A DNA stretch of 64,000 bases from Episyrphus balteatus (lineage: Eukaryota; Arthropoda; Insecta; Diptera; Syrphidae), in the NCBI RefSeq assembly GCF_945859705.1, contig NC_079134.1, forward strand, positions 34,362,576 through 34,426,575, written 5' to 3'. Positions 20,623 to 33,832 of this stretch are shown piece after piece. The first letter of the stretch is position 1. Each line of letters begins with the position of its first letter. The notes beneath the pieces are model-generated. The model was not told the origin of the DNA. It ran no database searches and worked only from the letters and a program-made list of their open reading frames with translations. The position numbers and the translations under genes are program-made.

Positions 20623-22788
20623 CAAGATCCCAGGGCCGCCAGACATTACTTATTTTCTCAAGAAAAAAATGTATGGAATTACGTAGTGCTAGGACATACT
20701 ATTAGTGAATGGATACTGGCTATCTTGTGCCGACGGCCATTTTACCACTAACAGGTGCTAAAGGTACGAAAAATACGTAGTTAGATTTCTTATTTTCTCA
20801 AGGCTGATTTTTATATATGATACTCAGGGAACTAATACATTAATTTTTGTAAGCTGCCAGACCCGTCGGATGGGCCTAACACCTTGCCAGACACGCATAA
20901 TAGGAAGCAGGAAAGTTAGATTTTATTATATGGGGGTCTGGGAAAAAATTTATAAAATATTTTGACTTCAGGACTCGAAAGAGTATCAAGACACGCGTCG
21001 AAAACCACATTTTGCACAATAGCATCCAGAGTCATTTGGCCGCCATTTTGTTTTTTTAACAAAAATTGCAATTTTTCACATAACTCACGTATTTTTGAAT
21101 CTACAGAAAAAAAATGTATTGCAAACTTGAAGATAATTTAATTTACTACAATATATGTTAAATTACTTTTTTCGATTATACCTTCGGTTTAAGAGTTAGG
21201 GTGGTTTTTTTTTGAAACCATATTTTCGTCATATCTCATTTATTTGAGCTTTTTTGAAAATTAACTTGAAGTAAAAGTTGTAGATCTTTTTATTACCTTC
21301 AATTATTACATTAACGGTTTTTCGATTTGACAGTCCGTTTTTGATCTGCAGGAAAAAAACTTCAAAAAGGTTCCAATTTTTTAATATGGGAAAAATGTTC
21401 TAGTACAGGGTAATTTGCATTAGATATAACAACAACCTAGGCGTGTAGGTTGCACTCAGACAAGAAAAAATCGTATAACTAACACTGCCAGACCCATTCC
21501 GACAGCCATTTTTTTTGCCAGACACCTTAAAGCTTTGAAAAAAATAGTTTAACTTTACTTATTTTCTCAAGCTTCATTTTTATACATGATACTCAGGGAA
21601 CTAATTCAATAAAATTATTTTGTTAGCTGCCAGACCATCGGATAGGCCTGACACCTTACCAGACACGCACAAATGCTCGCTAGATTTGTTATTAATAAAA
21701 TCTAATGGGTCTTCCGTAGTATTGAAGTAAAATGTTTACGCTTAATAATACCAATAATTACTACATTATTAAAAATATATACCTACCTTTAAACTCATAA
21801 CGAATTAGTTCCATGGGTATCATGTATAAAAATGAAGCTTGAGAAAATAAGTAAAGTAAAAAATTTTTTTTTTTAAAGCTTTAAGGTGTCTGGCAAAAAA
21901 AATGGCTGTCGGAATGGGTCTGGCAGTGTTAGTTATACGATTTTTTCTTGTCTGAGTGCAACCTACACGCCTAGGTTGTTGTTATATCTAATGCAAATTA
22001 CCCTGTACTAGAACATTTTTCCCATATTAAAAAATTGGAACCTTTTTGAAGTTTTTTTCCTGCAGATCAAAAACGGACTGTCAAATCGAAAAACCGTTAA
22101 TGTAATAATTGAAGGTAATAAAAAGATCTACAACTTTTACTTCAAGTTAATTTTCAAAAAAGCTCAAATAAATGAGATATGACGAAAATATGGTTTCAAA
22201 AAAAAACCACCCTAACTCTTAAACCGAAGGTATAATCGAAAAAAGTAATTTAACATATATTGTAGTAAATTAAATTATCTTCAAGTTTGCAATACATTTT
22301 TTTTCTGTAGATTCAAAAATACGTGAGTTATGTGAAAAATTGCAATTTTTGTTAAAAAAACAAAATGGCGGCCAAATGACTCTGGATGCTATTGTGCAAA
22401 ATGTGGTTTTCGACGCGTGTCTTGATACTCTTTCGAGTCCTGAAGTCAAAATATTTTATAAATTTTTTCCCAGACCCCCATATAATAAAATCTAACTTTC
22501 CTGCTTCCTATTATGCGTGTCTGGCAAGGTGTTAGGCCCATCCGACGGGTCTGGCAGCTTACAAAAATTAATGTATTAGTTCCCTGAGTATCATATATAA
22601 AAATCAGCCTTGAGAAAATAAGAAATCTAACTACGTATTTTTCGTACCTTTAGCACCTGTTAGTGGTAAAATGGCCGTCGGCACAAGATAGCCAGTATCC
22701 ATTCACTAATAGTATGTCCTAGCACTACGTAATTCCATACATTTTTTTCTTGAGAAAATAAGTAATGTCTGGCGGCCCTGGGATCTTG
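20623..22788. mobile_element. Giant hairpin (foldback) element, 2.17 kb
   Basis: Arms 20623-21609 and 21801-22788 are near-perfect inverted copies (about 987 bp) around a 191-bp loop. Outer ends read CAAGATCCCAGGGCCGCC and its complement. Each arm contains a module repeated within it (CTTATTTTCTCAAG ... CTGCCAGACC ... CTTGCCAGACACGC). No long frame is present and no target duplication is clear. Confidence 0.85.
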
Positions 22789-22976
22789 CTCTACTAGTAA
22801 ACAGGGCTAATAAATAATAACAATAATTTTTCAATAAAAAAAATTCTTTTGTGTTATTAGCGGGGTTCATAACGACTAACTAATCGAACAGACTGGTTGT
22901 CATTTGGTGGGATCTAGAAACAAAAAGACACACACGAACACACGTGCATTTTCCTTGGAGGCAGCCATCAAACGAA

Positions 22977-23025
22977 ATGCACCAGAAGCAGGAGCTCCTC
23001 GAAATTAAGGAAATCAAAGAAGAAA
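22977..23025 (+). CDS. Candidate first coding exon, unknown gene
   Basis: An ATG in good context (AACGAAATG) opens 16 codons rich in E, K and I, ending at a strong donor (AAA|GTAAGG at 23026). The leader before it is GC-richer than its surroundings. Similar E-I-K-E-E starts are common in insect zinc-finger genes. I cannot find the next exon in the window, so this is only a candidate. Confidence 0.3.
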
Positions 23026-23482
23026 GTAAGGTTCACGTTTGTTGATTGCTCGTCTTTTTAGTATAGTTTTTGGAGCTCTGATGTTTTTTTTTTTTTTGTG
23101 ACAAACCATTTTCATTTTAAAGCAAATGAAATTGTGTAAAATGGCACACTATAACTATGCCATCTTAGCCGTGTGCTTAAGTAGGCCATTTTACCCTCTT
23201 AGGGTTCTTTTATTAAAGTTTTAATACCGAAAAAAAACTGAAATAGTTATAGGCCAACTTATTTCAGAAAGTTAATAAGAAATACTTATGCTAATAGATA
23301 TATAAATTAACTAGTGTCTCCAAAATTCAATGCGCAAAATTTTAAAAGCTTTAGTAAAATGTAAAAGTCATTTTACTAAGGGTAAATTCAGTCTCCTTTT
23401 CGGCCAAGCCAAGCCAATTACTAAAATGGCTTTGATCCATATATGTACATAAGTCATGATTACAAAATAAAACGATCTGGAT

Positions 23483-24688
23483 CAGTGGCGTAGCTAGCCC
23501 TTTGGGGGCCCTGTATCCAAATTTTCTTGGGGGCCCCCTCCATCGACTTGGACACAGCCTTAAGCCTTAACAACATTAGCTCAGAATAAATTTTCAAACG
23601 CATTTTTGTGTAGTTTTCCGGGCTGGTTTGCTGAAAATTGAAGTTACCCAGACCCAAAACGAAAAGCTAAAACCTCGATTTTGCTCCATTTAATTTTTCT
23701 AAAAAATCAAGAATGTAAGCCATTCATCTGGCCTTTCTACTTCAAAATCTGCAAAAAAAATTTTAGAATTCTGAATTTTTTCGTATTTTGAAATTTAACT
23801 TTTGAGCTAATTTGTATTTATAAAACTTTAAATAATTCAAAGAGAATAGAGCTACAAAATTGGGGTTTGCACCGTAAAAGCTATAGTTACTAACAAAGAA
23901 AAAATTAAAAAAAAACAGGTATTTTTTTAAAATTTTCCACTGGCCGAGCAAACCGGAAGTGTATTTTTTAAACTTAAAATTGAAATATGAAACTACGCAT
24001 AGGATCTACAAAATTGATTTTTTGACAAAAAATTAGCATTTAACTAGCTACAATATCTGAGATTATTTTTTCTTTGTTTAATGGAATAATTTTGTGGATT
24101 TTCGATTTTAAGCACATTTTTAAAGCAACTAGTTCCTCGTAGTAACCAACTGGAGAGTCTTTATTCTACTTTTTTACCAGTTTTGTTGATCTTTGTTTTA
24201 TTACATCATTTGAAAACGGAAACAGTTTATTTAGTCCTAAGGTGTCGAACATACTATTCAGACTATGAAATATCCCAGGTGGCAATTGTAAACGTTGACT
24301 TCAAAGTACGATTCCGGATTTGAAATTCTTACTTAATTACTTCTGCCAACTCATCAAAAAAGCGCTTCGTTCGTTATGTCCTTATTTTATTTTTGAAAAC
24401 ATGTCTCACTTCCCAAAAAAAAATGTTTTCTTTCTCTAAGTCATTTTGTTCATTCTGAAGGACTTGGGAAACCGAATTTATATTTTCAAACACAATAATC
24501 GTTAGGTACTTACATTTTAAAATTCGTTTCGTTGATCTTGATACACAGAAAAAAAACTATCTTTAAGACATGGGTATGTACAAAATATGGTTATAAGATA
24601 ATTTTTAATACTCAATTTTTTGTGGGCCCTTATATCTCGGGGGCCCTGTTACATGGATACAGCTGATACAGCAGTAGCTACGCCCCTG
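23483..24688. mobile_element. hAT-type element 1, 1206 bp
   Basis: Ends CAGTGGCGTAGCTA... and ...TAGCTACGCCCCTG are inverted. The exact 8-bp duplication ATCTGGAT flanks it (23475-23482, 24689-24696), as expected for hAT. GGGGGCCCTG-like blocks are repeated subterminally. No transposase frame. Confidence 0.85.
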
Positions 24689-24696
24689 ATCTGGAT

Positions 24697-26715
24697 CAAA
24701 AGAGGAAAAGATTTCTATTTTCTTTTTCGCTCATACTTGTTTATTTGCTAACTCATTCTCTATCTCTTATATTTCTCCCTACCGAGAAACAAGAGCCATC
24801 TGTTGACCATTAATTGTTTGGTCAGTTCAGTAAAAATGAGCTATATTAATGACTACTCTCGAAGATCACGAAAATGAACTTGTGCCGAGTAGATTTTGGA
24901 TAGTAAAAAAAGTCATTTAAAACTTTGTTGAGTTTGAGTTCAAGTTTGTCATATATCCATATAATAAATATCATTTAAACGAGAAATATCATTTATTAAG
25001 AAAAAAATTTGTTTAAATTTTCTAAATTATTTATTTATTCATTTTATTATTCTTTTCGTTTAAAATTATTTTCATATATTTTTTTTTTGTTTCATTGTTC
25101 AGTATATTTAATTTCATTATAAAAAACCAAAAAGAAAAATATTTTTGGAAATATTATTTTAGCTATACATACTTTGTGTGTATATACATAATTTTTTTTA
25201 TATTATATAAACATTAACTAGAATTTGTTATATATGCAATATAATACTTAAAATTCATATCAATCAGCCATGAATAGCGATTTTTTTTTATTTTCACTCT
25301 AATCTTATAGATATTAAATATCTTAATTTATTATTTACTATGATTACTTTATATACGTCAGCAATTTTTACTATTTTCCTTGTATTCATTTTATAATATT
25401 TATTTTACTTTCTTTTCTTTAATAAATGATTTCTTAATAATTTTATTTCTATTTCCGTGCGATTAAATTTCATTCAAAAATTTTATTCAAACATTTTCAT
25501 TTTTTCTCAGTTTCACTGAATAACTTTAAACGGTTGCATTTAATTTAAACATATCTTCAGTTTTTTATAATCGAGTTTAAAGTTATATTTTGAAACTGCG
25601 AGATTGTAGTTAAATATTTTTTCTACTTATATTTTATATCTTAATTTTAAAGAATGTACATCATTATATTAAATATATATTTCTACTAAATCTTAATTTT
25701 TTTTATTTTATTTACAACTTAATTATTATTAAAATTTCAATTTTAATCATATTTTATTAATACTTAAACATAAATTCGTTAGTTTAGCGAAATGTACAAA
25801 AGTCGCTAAACTCTTATTTCTTAATTTCTAGAGATTTTAGTTGCAAATACGCGGTTTAGTAGATTCTCTACATTCATTAATTTTTAAGTATTTTCAAAAA
25901 CATAGTTAAGTATTTTTATTAAATAAAATTTATTCTACAATTTATTAAAACACGTTTGTTTTTTTTTTATTATTGACTAGGTAAATATATATAAGTTTTA
26001 TTTATTTTGTTAAACTTTCAGGTTTTGAAAGTTTAGTTTTTAAACATTTTTTTTATGAGGAAAATATTAAAAAAACGTTTTTATTATTTTTTGTTTAATA
26101 AATTTAAATAATACAGGTATGTAAGTATTATATTATTGTGAACTAAATTCGAAATTTAAATTAATTAATTAAACTGGAAGACATATTGATTTATATTCGA
26201 GATTTCTTTTTTTTTTATTAATTTTTTGTTATATTAATATGGATGTTTTTTAGTCAATGATCATGTCACCAGATTTTTACAATATTAATGTTATTTTTAT
26301 TTGTTTAAAATAAAAACATACCTAAAAATTAAAAGTTTGAACTAATAACAGAAAAATCAATTTTTTTAAGCATTTTTAAGCATTGCGTTAATTGTTGCAG
26401 CTTGATAAGTTGGGTCTGTGATGTTTATAAACAATGATAACCCAGTAATATTTTTGTAATTAAAAAAAAAGCAGCCACAATGTGATAAAAAATGAAATAA
26501 AATACATAGTTGTGTATCAACTATAGGATAATTTTTTTCATTTGTAGCTTGTTTTTTTTTTTTTTGGCAGTTTAAGTATTAGTTATTTTCCATTGCGGAT
26601 GTCCCATATCATAAATTGCAGCAAAAATATGGAATCACTCCCTTTTAACTTTCAAAACCACAGTTATGATCTTATTATTGAACTCAGGGCAAAAACTAAA
26701 AAAAAAACATTGCAT
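24697..26715. other. Very AT-rich spacer
   Basis: Long A/T runs and short TTTAAA-like strings; no gene, RNA or structured repeat seen. Confidence 0.6.
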
Positions 26716-26930
26716 TGCTTGCAACATGGAACTTGCCACATGGAACTTGCCACATGCAACTTGCCACATGCAACTTGCTATATTGAACTTGCCACATGCA
26801 ACTTGCCACATGCACTTACACATGTTGCATGCTGAATGCTAAATGCAACATGACTCGTGCACTTGCAACATGTTGCATACCACATGCAACTTGCGACATA
26901 ACACATGCAACTTGCCACTTGTTGCGTGTT
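26716..26930. repeat. 14-bp minisatellite (AACTTGCCACATGC)
   Basis: About seven good head-to-tail units at 26721-26815 (AACTTGCCACATGC/G) decay into scattered CATGCAACTTG and ATGTTGCAT pieces up to about 26930. Confidence 0.8.
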
Positions 26931-27133
26931 TTAAGCAAATTTTTGCTCCAACGAACGCCGCAAAACAAGTATAACTTCAAAACTGAACAATTGCTGAAAA
27001 ATGTAGGTACATAAACTCGTTTTGATTTTTAGTGGTTTTTAGATTTTTTTTGTTGACATTTTCGACTTTTTGAGTAGGTATTTTGTTTACACACTCCCTC
27101 GTTATGTGATTTTCGTTTAAAACATGTTGTACT

Positions 27134-27762
27134 CAGTGCTGCCACCCCAGAGATAATTGAATGCAGTATATTTTAAGAAAAAGCGCAGTAGATTGCAATA
27201 TACCGCAGTAGATTTTTAAATATACAAACAACATTCAAATCACAGAAATATATTTTACTTCAACACAAATTAAAAAATTAGCTCAACAGTAAAAAATACA
27301 AAACAGCTTTATCTTCGGTTCCACGTCATTTCACATCATTTTGTTCACCCGAAATCTAAACAAATATTGCGAGTTGCACTTTTCACCAGTAGCCAAAATA
27401 AAACTGAGCAAAAAGATGTCGGTAACTTCTCAAATTACCTGAAAAGATTTAAAAAAACGGCTAGTTTCCCGAACATGAACAGATTTTCGCCCGGAACTCA
27501 CAAGTAACAAGTGAAATTCAATTTTACGTTTGGAATTTTGTTGACGTTAAACTCACGATAGGGCTGCATTTGAATTTTTTAGGGAATAGAGTGAGTGAAC
27601 GTGTTTCAGTATTTAAAATTTTGAAATGGACAACACTCAAACTTTGGTTAGGTACTATTAAAATTTTTAATAGGGGAGTAGATTCGTTTTGCTGCGCAGT
27701 AGATTTTCATTTGGTCTAAAATGCAGTAGATCTACTGCTAAAGGAGAAAGGTGGCAGCCCTG
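27134..27762. mobile_element. hAT-type element 2, 629 bp
   Basis: Ends CAGTGCTGCCACC... and ...GGTGGCAGCCCTG are inverted. The exact 8-bp duplication GTTGTACT flanks it (27126-27133, 27763-27770). GCAGTAGAT motifs recur near both ends. Non-autonomous. Confidence 0.85.
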
Positions 27763-27770
27763 GTTGTACT

Positions 27771-30700
27771 GCTCTGTATGCATTTTTAATGTATTAAAAA
27801 TGAGACAAAAGTCATATGAATTTTAGCTGTAATCCTTTGGATATTGTGGACTACTTATGTATGTGTGCAAACAAATCAACAAATTTCTAACTACTCGAGC
27901 AGAAGATCATGAGTAGATTTTAGTACAAGATCTACTGACCATCTATAGTCATGAGTTTACAACCTCCAAATGAATGATCTTTTCTTATACGTTCAGTGTG
28001 ACCCCGCAGCTCCATTTAAGTCAAACTTTCGTACCAAATAATAAATTGACGGATGGTTCAAGAAAACTGGAGAGTTAATGCGAAGACCAAAAACTGGACG
28101 TCCAAATTGTACCACTGACCTTGCACCAAACAGGTCATTGCCAAGTTCGATCTTATCTGTTTGTCAGTCTTAACGAGCTTTTATGCATTGGTTTGAAGAA
28201 AATAAAGCCTCTCATCATAATGCGTAAATGTCTAATGAATTTGGTTTTCAAAAGTCTATCATGTCTCTCAAGCTCGAAGATCTTACTCGGCGTTCTTAAA
28301 TGTCTCATTTTTTTTTTCACAAAGGAAATCGGTTTTCAATCCACAAGTCTAGTTCATTACATTCATCCCCATGACTTTTTTTTCTCCGCTTGCGGTCAAT
28401 TCTTTTGGTTCTAATGGAGGAGTTAGTTTAGCAGTCTTCTTGTATTTTCTCTTAATCGAGTATTTACTCTCAATCATACAATACAAATTGCAAAAAAAAA
28501 AAATCTAAAATACTGTAAACTGCAATGATAATAAGCTTTAAAAATAATTAATTTCAACTTAATTAATATAAATTAAAAAATTAATGATTTGTAATTTTTT
28601 AAAGCAACATTATTTACAATTATTGAAATGAATGCTTTTTTCTTTCATTTGATGAAACTTTGTGTTTATAAGTGTAATATTTTCCCTCTTAAAACATTTT
28701 TTTTTTGTTTAATATTTCATTTATTAATACATTGGTTTTATTATTTAACTTTTTTTTTGTTTATTATGTGATATGTTTCATTTCAAGAATCCATAGAAGT
28801 AAATTAAAATTAAAAATTTTAAGAAAATTTTGAACAAATTGGAGTAAAAAACAAAATATAAACAATTAATTAAGTTTTGGTCCTATCCATGGATGTTAAT
28901 ATAATGTTTTTTTTTCTTTAAATTTTTCTATTTATATATTTATAACTATTTATAATTTATTTTTAAACAATTGAATCAGTATAAACTCTCTTTTTAACTT
29001 TAAACTTAACACAACGACAGTATAGATTAGGTAATTGTAAAATAAAAATTTTAACATTTTACTTATATTATAGACAGTTTTATTTAATTTTGGTTTAAAA
29101 TAAGAAAAATAATAATTAATCAATTTACAATTTGTTTTTTATTATTTACAATTGTATTTAAATTTTAATATAATTTTTCTTTTTAAATAGGTATATTAAC
29201 TTATTTCTACAAATTTGGATCGATCTATCTATAATTTGTACATTCGCACAACTTAATAATAAAAAAACTTTTTGCTATATTATTTTTTTTTTGTTTTTTT
29301 TTTTTTTTTCTGTGAAATACCTTATTTTTAATGAAACAAGTTTTTGACAGATGGAAAGAGGTAAGTATCTTTAATAAATTAAATAAAGTAATGAAATGTA
29401 ATTTAAAAGACAAGTTTTAATTTTCAAAGTTCATATATAATAATGATTTGACAGTCTTTTTGAGGAAAAATATAAACAATAAATAAATATAAATAAATAA
29501 ATAAAGTTTTGCTTATTATAAAGAATTATTTTTGTATTATTTATAAATTTAAAATGTGTATGTAAGTTGTTTAAACACACTTATAAAAACTTTAATAGAG
29601 AAAAAAAATAAATTTGTGCTTTTGACAGTTTGTATTTTGAATAACATAACACAATTGGAAGGAATATATTGGTCTTAACATTTCACATTTAATGCAACTA
29701 AATAAGCTTGACATTACATACTGGAGTTCAAAGAAACACACAATTTGTTAGAAGCTGTTAAATTACTAGCTTTTGAAACAAATGTATGCCAGTTGGCTTA
29801 CAAATAATGGTTTATAAAAAAAGATGGGATTAACAATTAATACGGTAAATAAATAAGTTATTGACATTTGATTGTAATTGTCGCATGGTTTTGCATTTAT
29901 TCGGATCAATAAGATATACAAAAAAAAAAAAAAAAACAAAGCAGATCGGTGGTTTAATTTATAAACTAATGGACAGAAAGCTTAGTAGCTCGTTTTAAAA
30001 AATATACATATGAGCAAGAAGTAAGTAAAACGTCATTGAAAAGACCTCATGCGTCATTTTTTTACGTTTTCATGTCAAATAAGGCCTTATATTTGAAAGC
30101 GGTATAAGTCCATGTAAAAAGCTATTAAGTTGATTTTGAACAAATATAAAAAATCGGTTGAATTGTTGTTTTCGATTGAATAAATTGATAGTTTTTGAAA
30201 AGAATGCAAAATGTGACTGTATAAGCCACTCTCAAATATGACGACTCAAATATTGGGTCTAATCCTGTCATAACTGTTATAATTATGCAGTGATTGCCTT
30301 GAGCTGAGTGTCTTATTTCCTTTTCACGCCAAACGATATAATCTTTGATTCCGACAACATGATGAAATCTTCACGCCTCAATTGCGTTTGTCATTTCCCT
30401 AATTTTCACTAGTTGTCGAGTTAAACTGTTATACAAGTGTTATAAATATGTCTCTGGTAGCAAAATCAATTAGGTTTAGAGGAGATTCGAAATTGTTTAC
30501 AAGTTTTTATGTTTCATGAAAAAAAAATTCGCCCCAACTTGTTCTACCGTAATACATATTGACATTTCCTTTTATAATTTGAAATAATAATAAATGCGGC
30601 ATAATAAATACGACCAAGTTTAAAAAACGACATGTTCAAATTTTTTCAATAATTTTTTTTTTTTTCAAAAATCTGAGTTCAATTACCATTCTTTCAAAAG

Positions 30701-31577
30701 CCGTTCATTCAATTAACTTAATTTTAATTTTACATATATGACTAAGCTTCTAGCTTTTAAAAAATGTATATTTGAATATTGTAGGTGTTGCCGTTGTGTT
30801 AAAATATTTTTTTTTGTGTTTGAAGTCAATTAATAAGAAAATTGCATCTATCGCTTGAACTATGGAAGATTGTCCCTCACTCCGATATATATTTTTTCCT
30901 TGAATTTCCTAGACAATCTTTTGGCATCAATTAATTTATGAAATTTAAGAAAAATGTTTGAAAAAAATTTGTTTTTGTTCACAAAAATCTTCAATTAAAT
31001 TTAAAAAAATCAAAACGGCAAAACCGGCAATTTTTAATCTATACACTTTAAAGTATTTTTAATAACCGACGTTTGAAAAAAAAGATCATCAAAATCTAGG
31101 CCGGGTTCCCTAATATTGCCAATTTTTGAGCTTTAGTTACTCCACTATAAAAGAAATCTATGAATTGAAAATGATTTCAGTATAATTTTGTAGTGTTTTT
31201 TTCTTTTGTTTATTTTCCCTGTTCTTTTTTTTAACTTTTTTGAAGAAATGGGTTTAATAAATAAACTACTAGTTACTTGATTATTTGACGTTTTCGTCAA
31301 TTTGGTTCCGTTTTATTCGTCCGTCCCACTGTTCGCCTTAGCCTGTCTCACTGATCGGATCGCACCCCTTGCAAACAGTGAGACGTTTTGACTTTTTCTA
31401 CATTTTAGTTTAATGTAAGGCTCTCATTCATTCTATAAAATTATAACTTTTTCTGCAATATTAAGATAAAAAAGATAGCTTGGAAACTTTCTGAAATATA
31501 ACAATTTGAAAAAAAGTGTCTCACTATCCACACCTTTCCCCTACCCCAGAAATAATGACAAATTATATGACTTTTAT
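27771..31577. other. AT-rich noncoding DNA
   Basis: Mostly A/T-rich. Two weak marks only: a short Tc1-transposase-like stretch near 28056-28160, and 30780-30990, which resembles 59650-59850. No supported gene. Confidence 0.5.
30780..30990 (+). repeat. Dispersed repeat relic, copy 1
   Basis: Shares with 59650-59850 a diverged run including GGTGTTGCC.TTGT, AAGTCAATT, CTTGAAC.ATGGAA and ATTTATGAAAT in the same order. Confidence 0.5.
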
Positions 31578-33463
31578 TATAGTCCAGTAATTTTAGGTTT
31601 TATCTGCGGAAAAATTCCTACTGGGCTGAATTTTGGTATACAGCTTAATGACGGCTTTGTTATGAAGATGTGAAAAATCGACATTGATATCGTGTCCGCG
31701 TTAAGAGTTATAGGGGTCAAAAGGTCACAAAAACTGGTTTTTCACGATTTTCAGCAAAACGATAAGTCTTATCAAAAAATTTTCAATGCAAGAATTGTAG
31801 ACCAGATTATTATATATAAAAAGTGTCATGATACTTTTTTTCCTAAGACCCACCGTTTCTTAGGTATAACGATTCAAAAAGTTGAAGTTTAGTTGTAATC
31901 GTCATAATCCTATTCCTGAAAAAAAAACTCCTAACTGAAAAGTTCCTGAAATTTCATTATTTTTTTAGCTTGAATTTCGTTCCTCAACTGTTAAGAATAT
32001 GGGGAAACCAAAAAAAAATGGAAATTTTCGCCATTTTTCCGATTGAGGCCCTTCTCCCGAAACCATTTCCCTGGGAATTTTTGATTAGAATATGTCTGAA
32101 AATATACAGGGTGTGCAATAGAGAATGGACAACCCTAAAACGGCTTATAGCTACACTTATGATTGTTCTAAAAACAGATAGAAAAAAGTTCTATCGCAAC
32201 CAGTTCATAAAATATGGACTTTTTTTCGTTCAGTGTATTTTAAATTTTATCATCTTATGTTTTCGTTCACTACAACCACGAATTAATGAATTTTATTTAT
32301 TTCTTTTTTTTATAATTTTCTACAATAATTGGATGAGTACATAAAAGCTTTAAAAATTTCATAGCTATTGCACATTTTCGTAAAAAAAATTTTGAAATCT
32401 GTTTTTTGATGCAAAATGTAAAAAAAGTATTTTATGAAAAATTTTAAACACCTGTGGTATAAAATAAATCTATAGAAACCTAGGTGGCCATCTTTCTTAA
32501 AAATATTCTCCTTATACCAGAATATTTTTAAGAAAGTTGGCCACCTAGGTTTCTATAGATTTATTTTATACCACAGGTGTTTAAAATTTTTCATAAAATA
32601 CTTTTTTTACATTTTGCATCAAAAAACAGATTTCAAAATTTTTTTTACGAAAATGTGCAATAGCTATGAAATTTTTAAAGCTTTTATGTACTCATCCAAT
32701 TATTGTAGAAAATTATAAAAAAAAGAAATAAATAAAATTCATTCATTCGTGGTTGTAGTGAACGAAAACATAAGATGATAAAATTTAAAATACACTGAAC
32801 GAAAAAAAGTCCATATTTTATGAACTGGTTGCGATAGAACTTTTTTCTATTTGTTTTTAGAACAATCATAAGTGTAGCTATAAGCCGTTTTAGGGTTGTC
32901 CATTCTCTATTGCACACCCTGTATATTTTCAGACATATTCTAATCAAAAATTCCCAGGGAAATGGTTTCGGGAGAAGGGCCTCAATCGGAAAAATGGCGA
33001 AAATTTCCATTTTTTTTTGGTTTCCCCATATTCTTAACAGTTGAGGAACGAAATTCAAGCTAAAAAAATAATGAAATTTCAGGAACTTTTCAGTTAGGAG
33101 TTTTTTTTTCAGGAATAGGATTATGACGATTACAACTAAACTTCAACTTTTTGAATCGTTATACCTAAGAAACGGTGGGTCTTAGGAAAAAAAGTGTCAT
33201 GACACTTTTTATATATAATAATCTGGTCTACAATTCTTGCATTGAAAATTTTTTGATAAGACTTACCGTTTTGCTGAAAGTCGTGAAAAAATAGTTTTTG
33301 TGACCTTTTGACCCCTATAACTCTTAACGCGGACACGATATCAATGTCGATTTTTCACATCTTCATAACAAAGCCGTCATTAAGCTGTATACCAAAATTC
33401 AGCCCAGTAGGAATTTTTCCGCAGATTGGGCTTAAAAATGACTAAAATGACTGGGCTATTATT
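31578..33463. mobile_element. Giant palindromic element, about 1.88 kb
   Basis: Arms 31604-32505 and 32519-33428 are near-identical inverted copies with a loop of only about a dozen bases (around 32506-32518). Outer ends (ATAGTCCAGT.. / ..ACTGGGCTAT) continue the inversion with small indels. Mirror-image frames of 66 and 124 codons occur in both arms and are explained by the inversion. TATT occurs on both sides but is low complexity. Confidence 0.8.
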
Positions 33464-33786
33464 TAATGGGTTTGAGTTACAAAAAAAAAACCGAAATTCA
33501 ACTCAATAGACACTTATACCTACGGTAGAAAAACAAAATTATAAAAAATATCTTATTAGAAGGTATTTCATTATAATCTTTTTCTTATTATAATTTAGTT
33601 TTTATTCCAAATTGATAGAGGCACTGGAATTGGGTATTATATCTAAAGTACGCCTTACATTCGCACCACAGTAAAATTTATTATTAATTAGTTTTCTTTT
33701 TTTTTTTTATTAAATAAAAATAAAGATTCTTAATTTTAAATTATTACAAACTCTTATAAACTAACTATATTATGTATTACTTTTTT
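33464..33786. other. AT-rich sequence downstream of the dipeptidase exon
   Basis: Nothing recognised beyond the dipeptidase 3' flank. Confidence 0.4.
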
Positions 33787-33792
33787 TTTATT
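33787..33792 (-). terminator. Dipeptidase polyadenylation signal
   Basis: AATAAA on the minus strand, about 40 nt downstream of the dipeptidase stop codon. Confidence 0.5.
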
Positions 33793-33832
33793 TTTGTAAT
33801 TATTTTCCCAATTCCGATTGGGTCGTAATTAA

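Noticed and set aside
28056..28160. Short plus-strand stretch resembling a Tc1 transposase helix-turn-helix (W-F-K-K-T-G then T-G-R-P)
   Set aside because: Too short, with stops on both sides and no inverted ends; kept only as a possible relic.
31692..33336. Mirror-image frames of 66 and 124 codons
   Set aside because: Each is a product of the same palindromic arm; the composition is non-coding.
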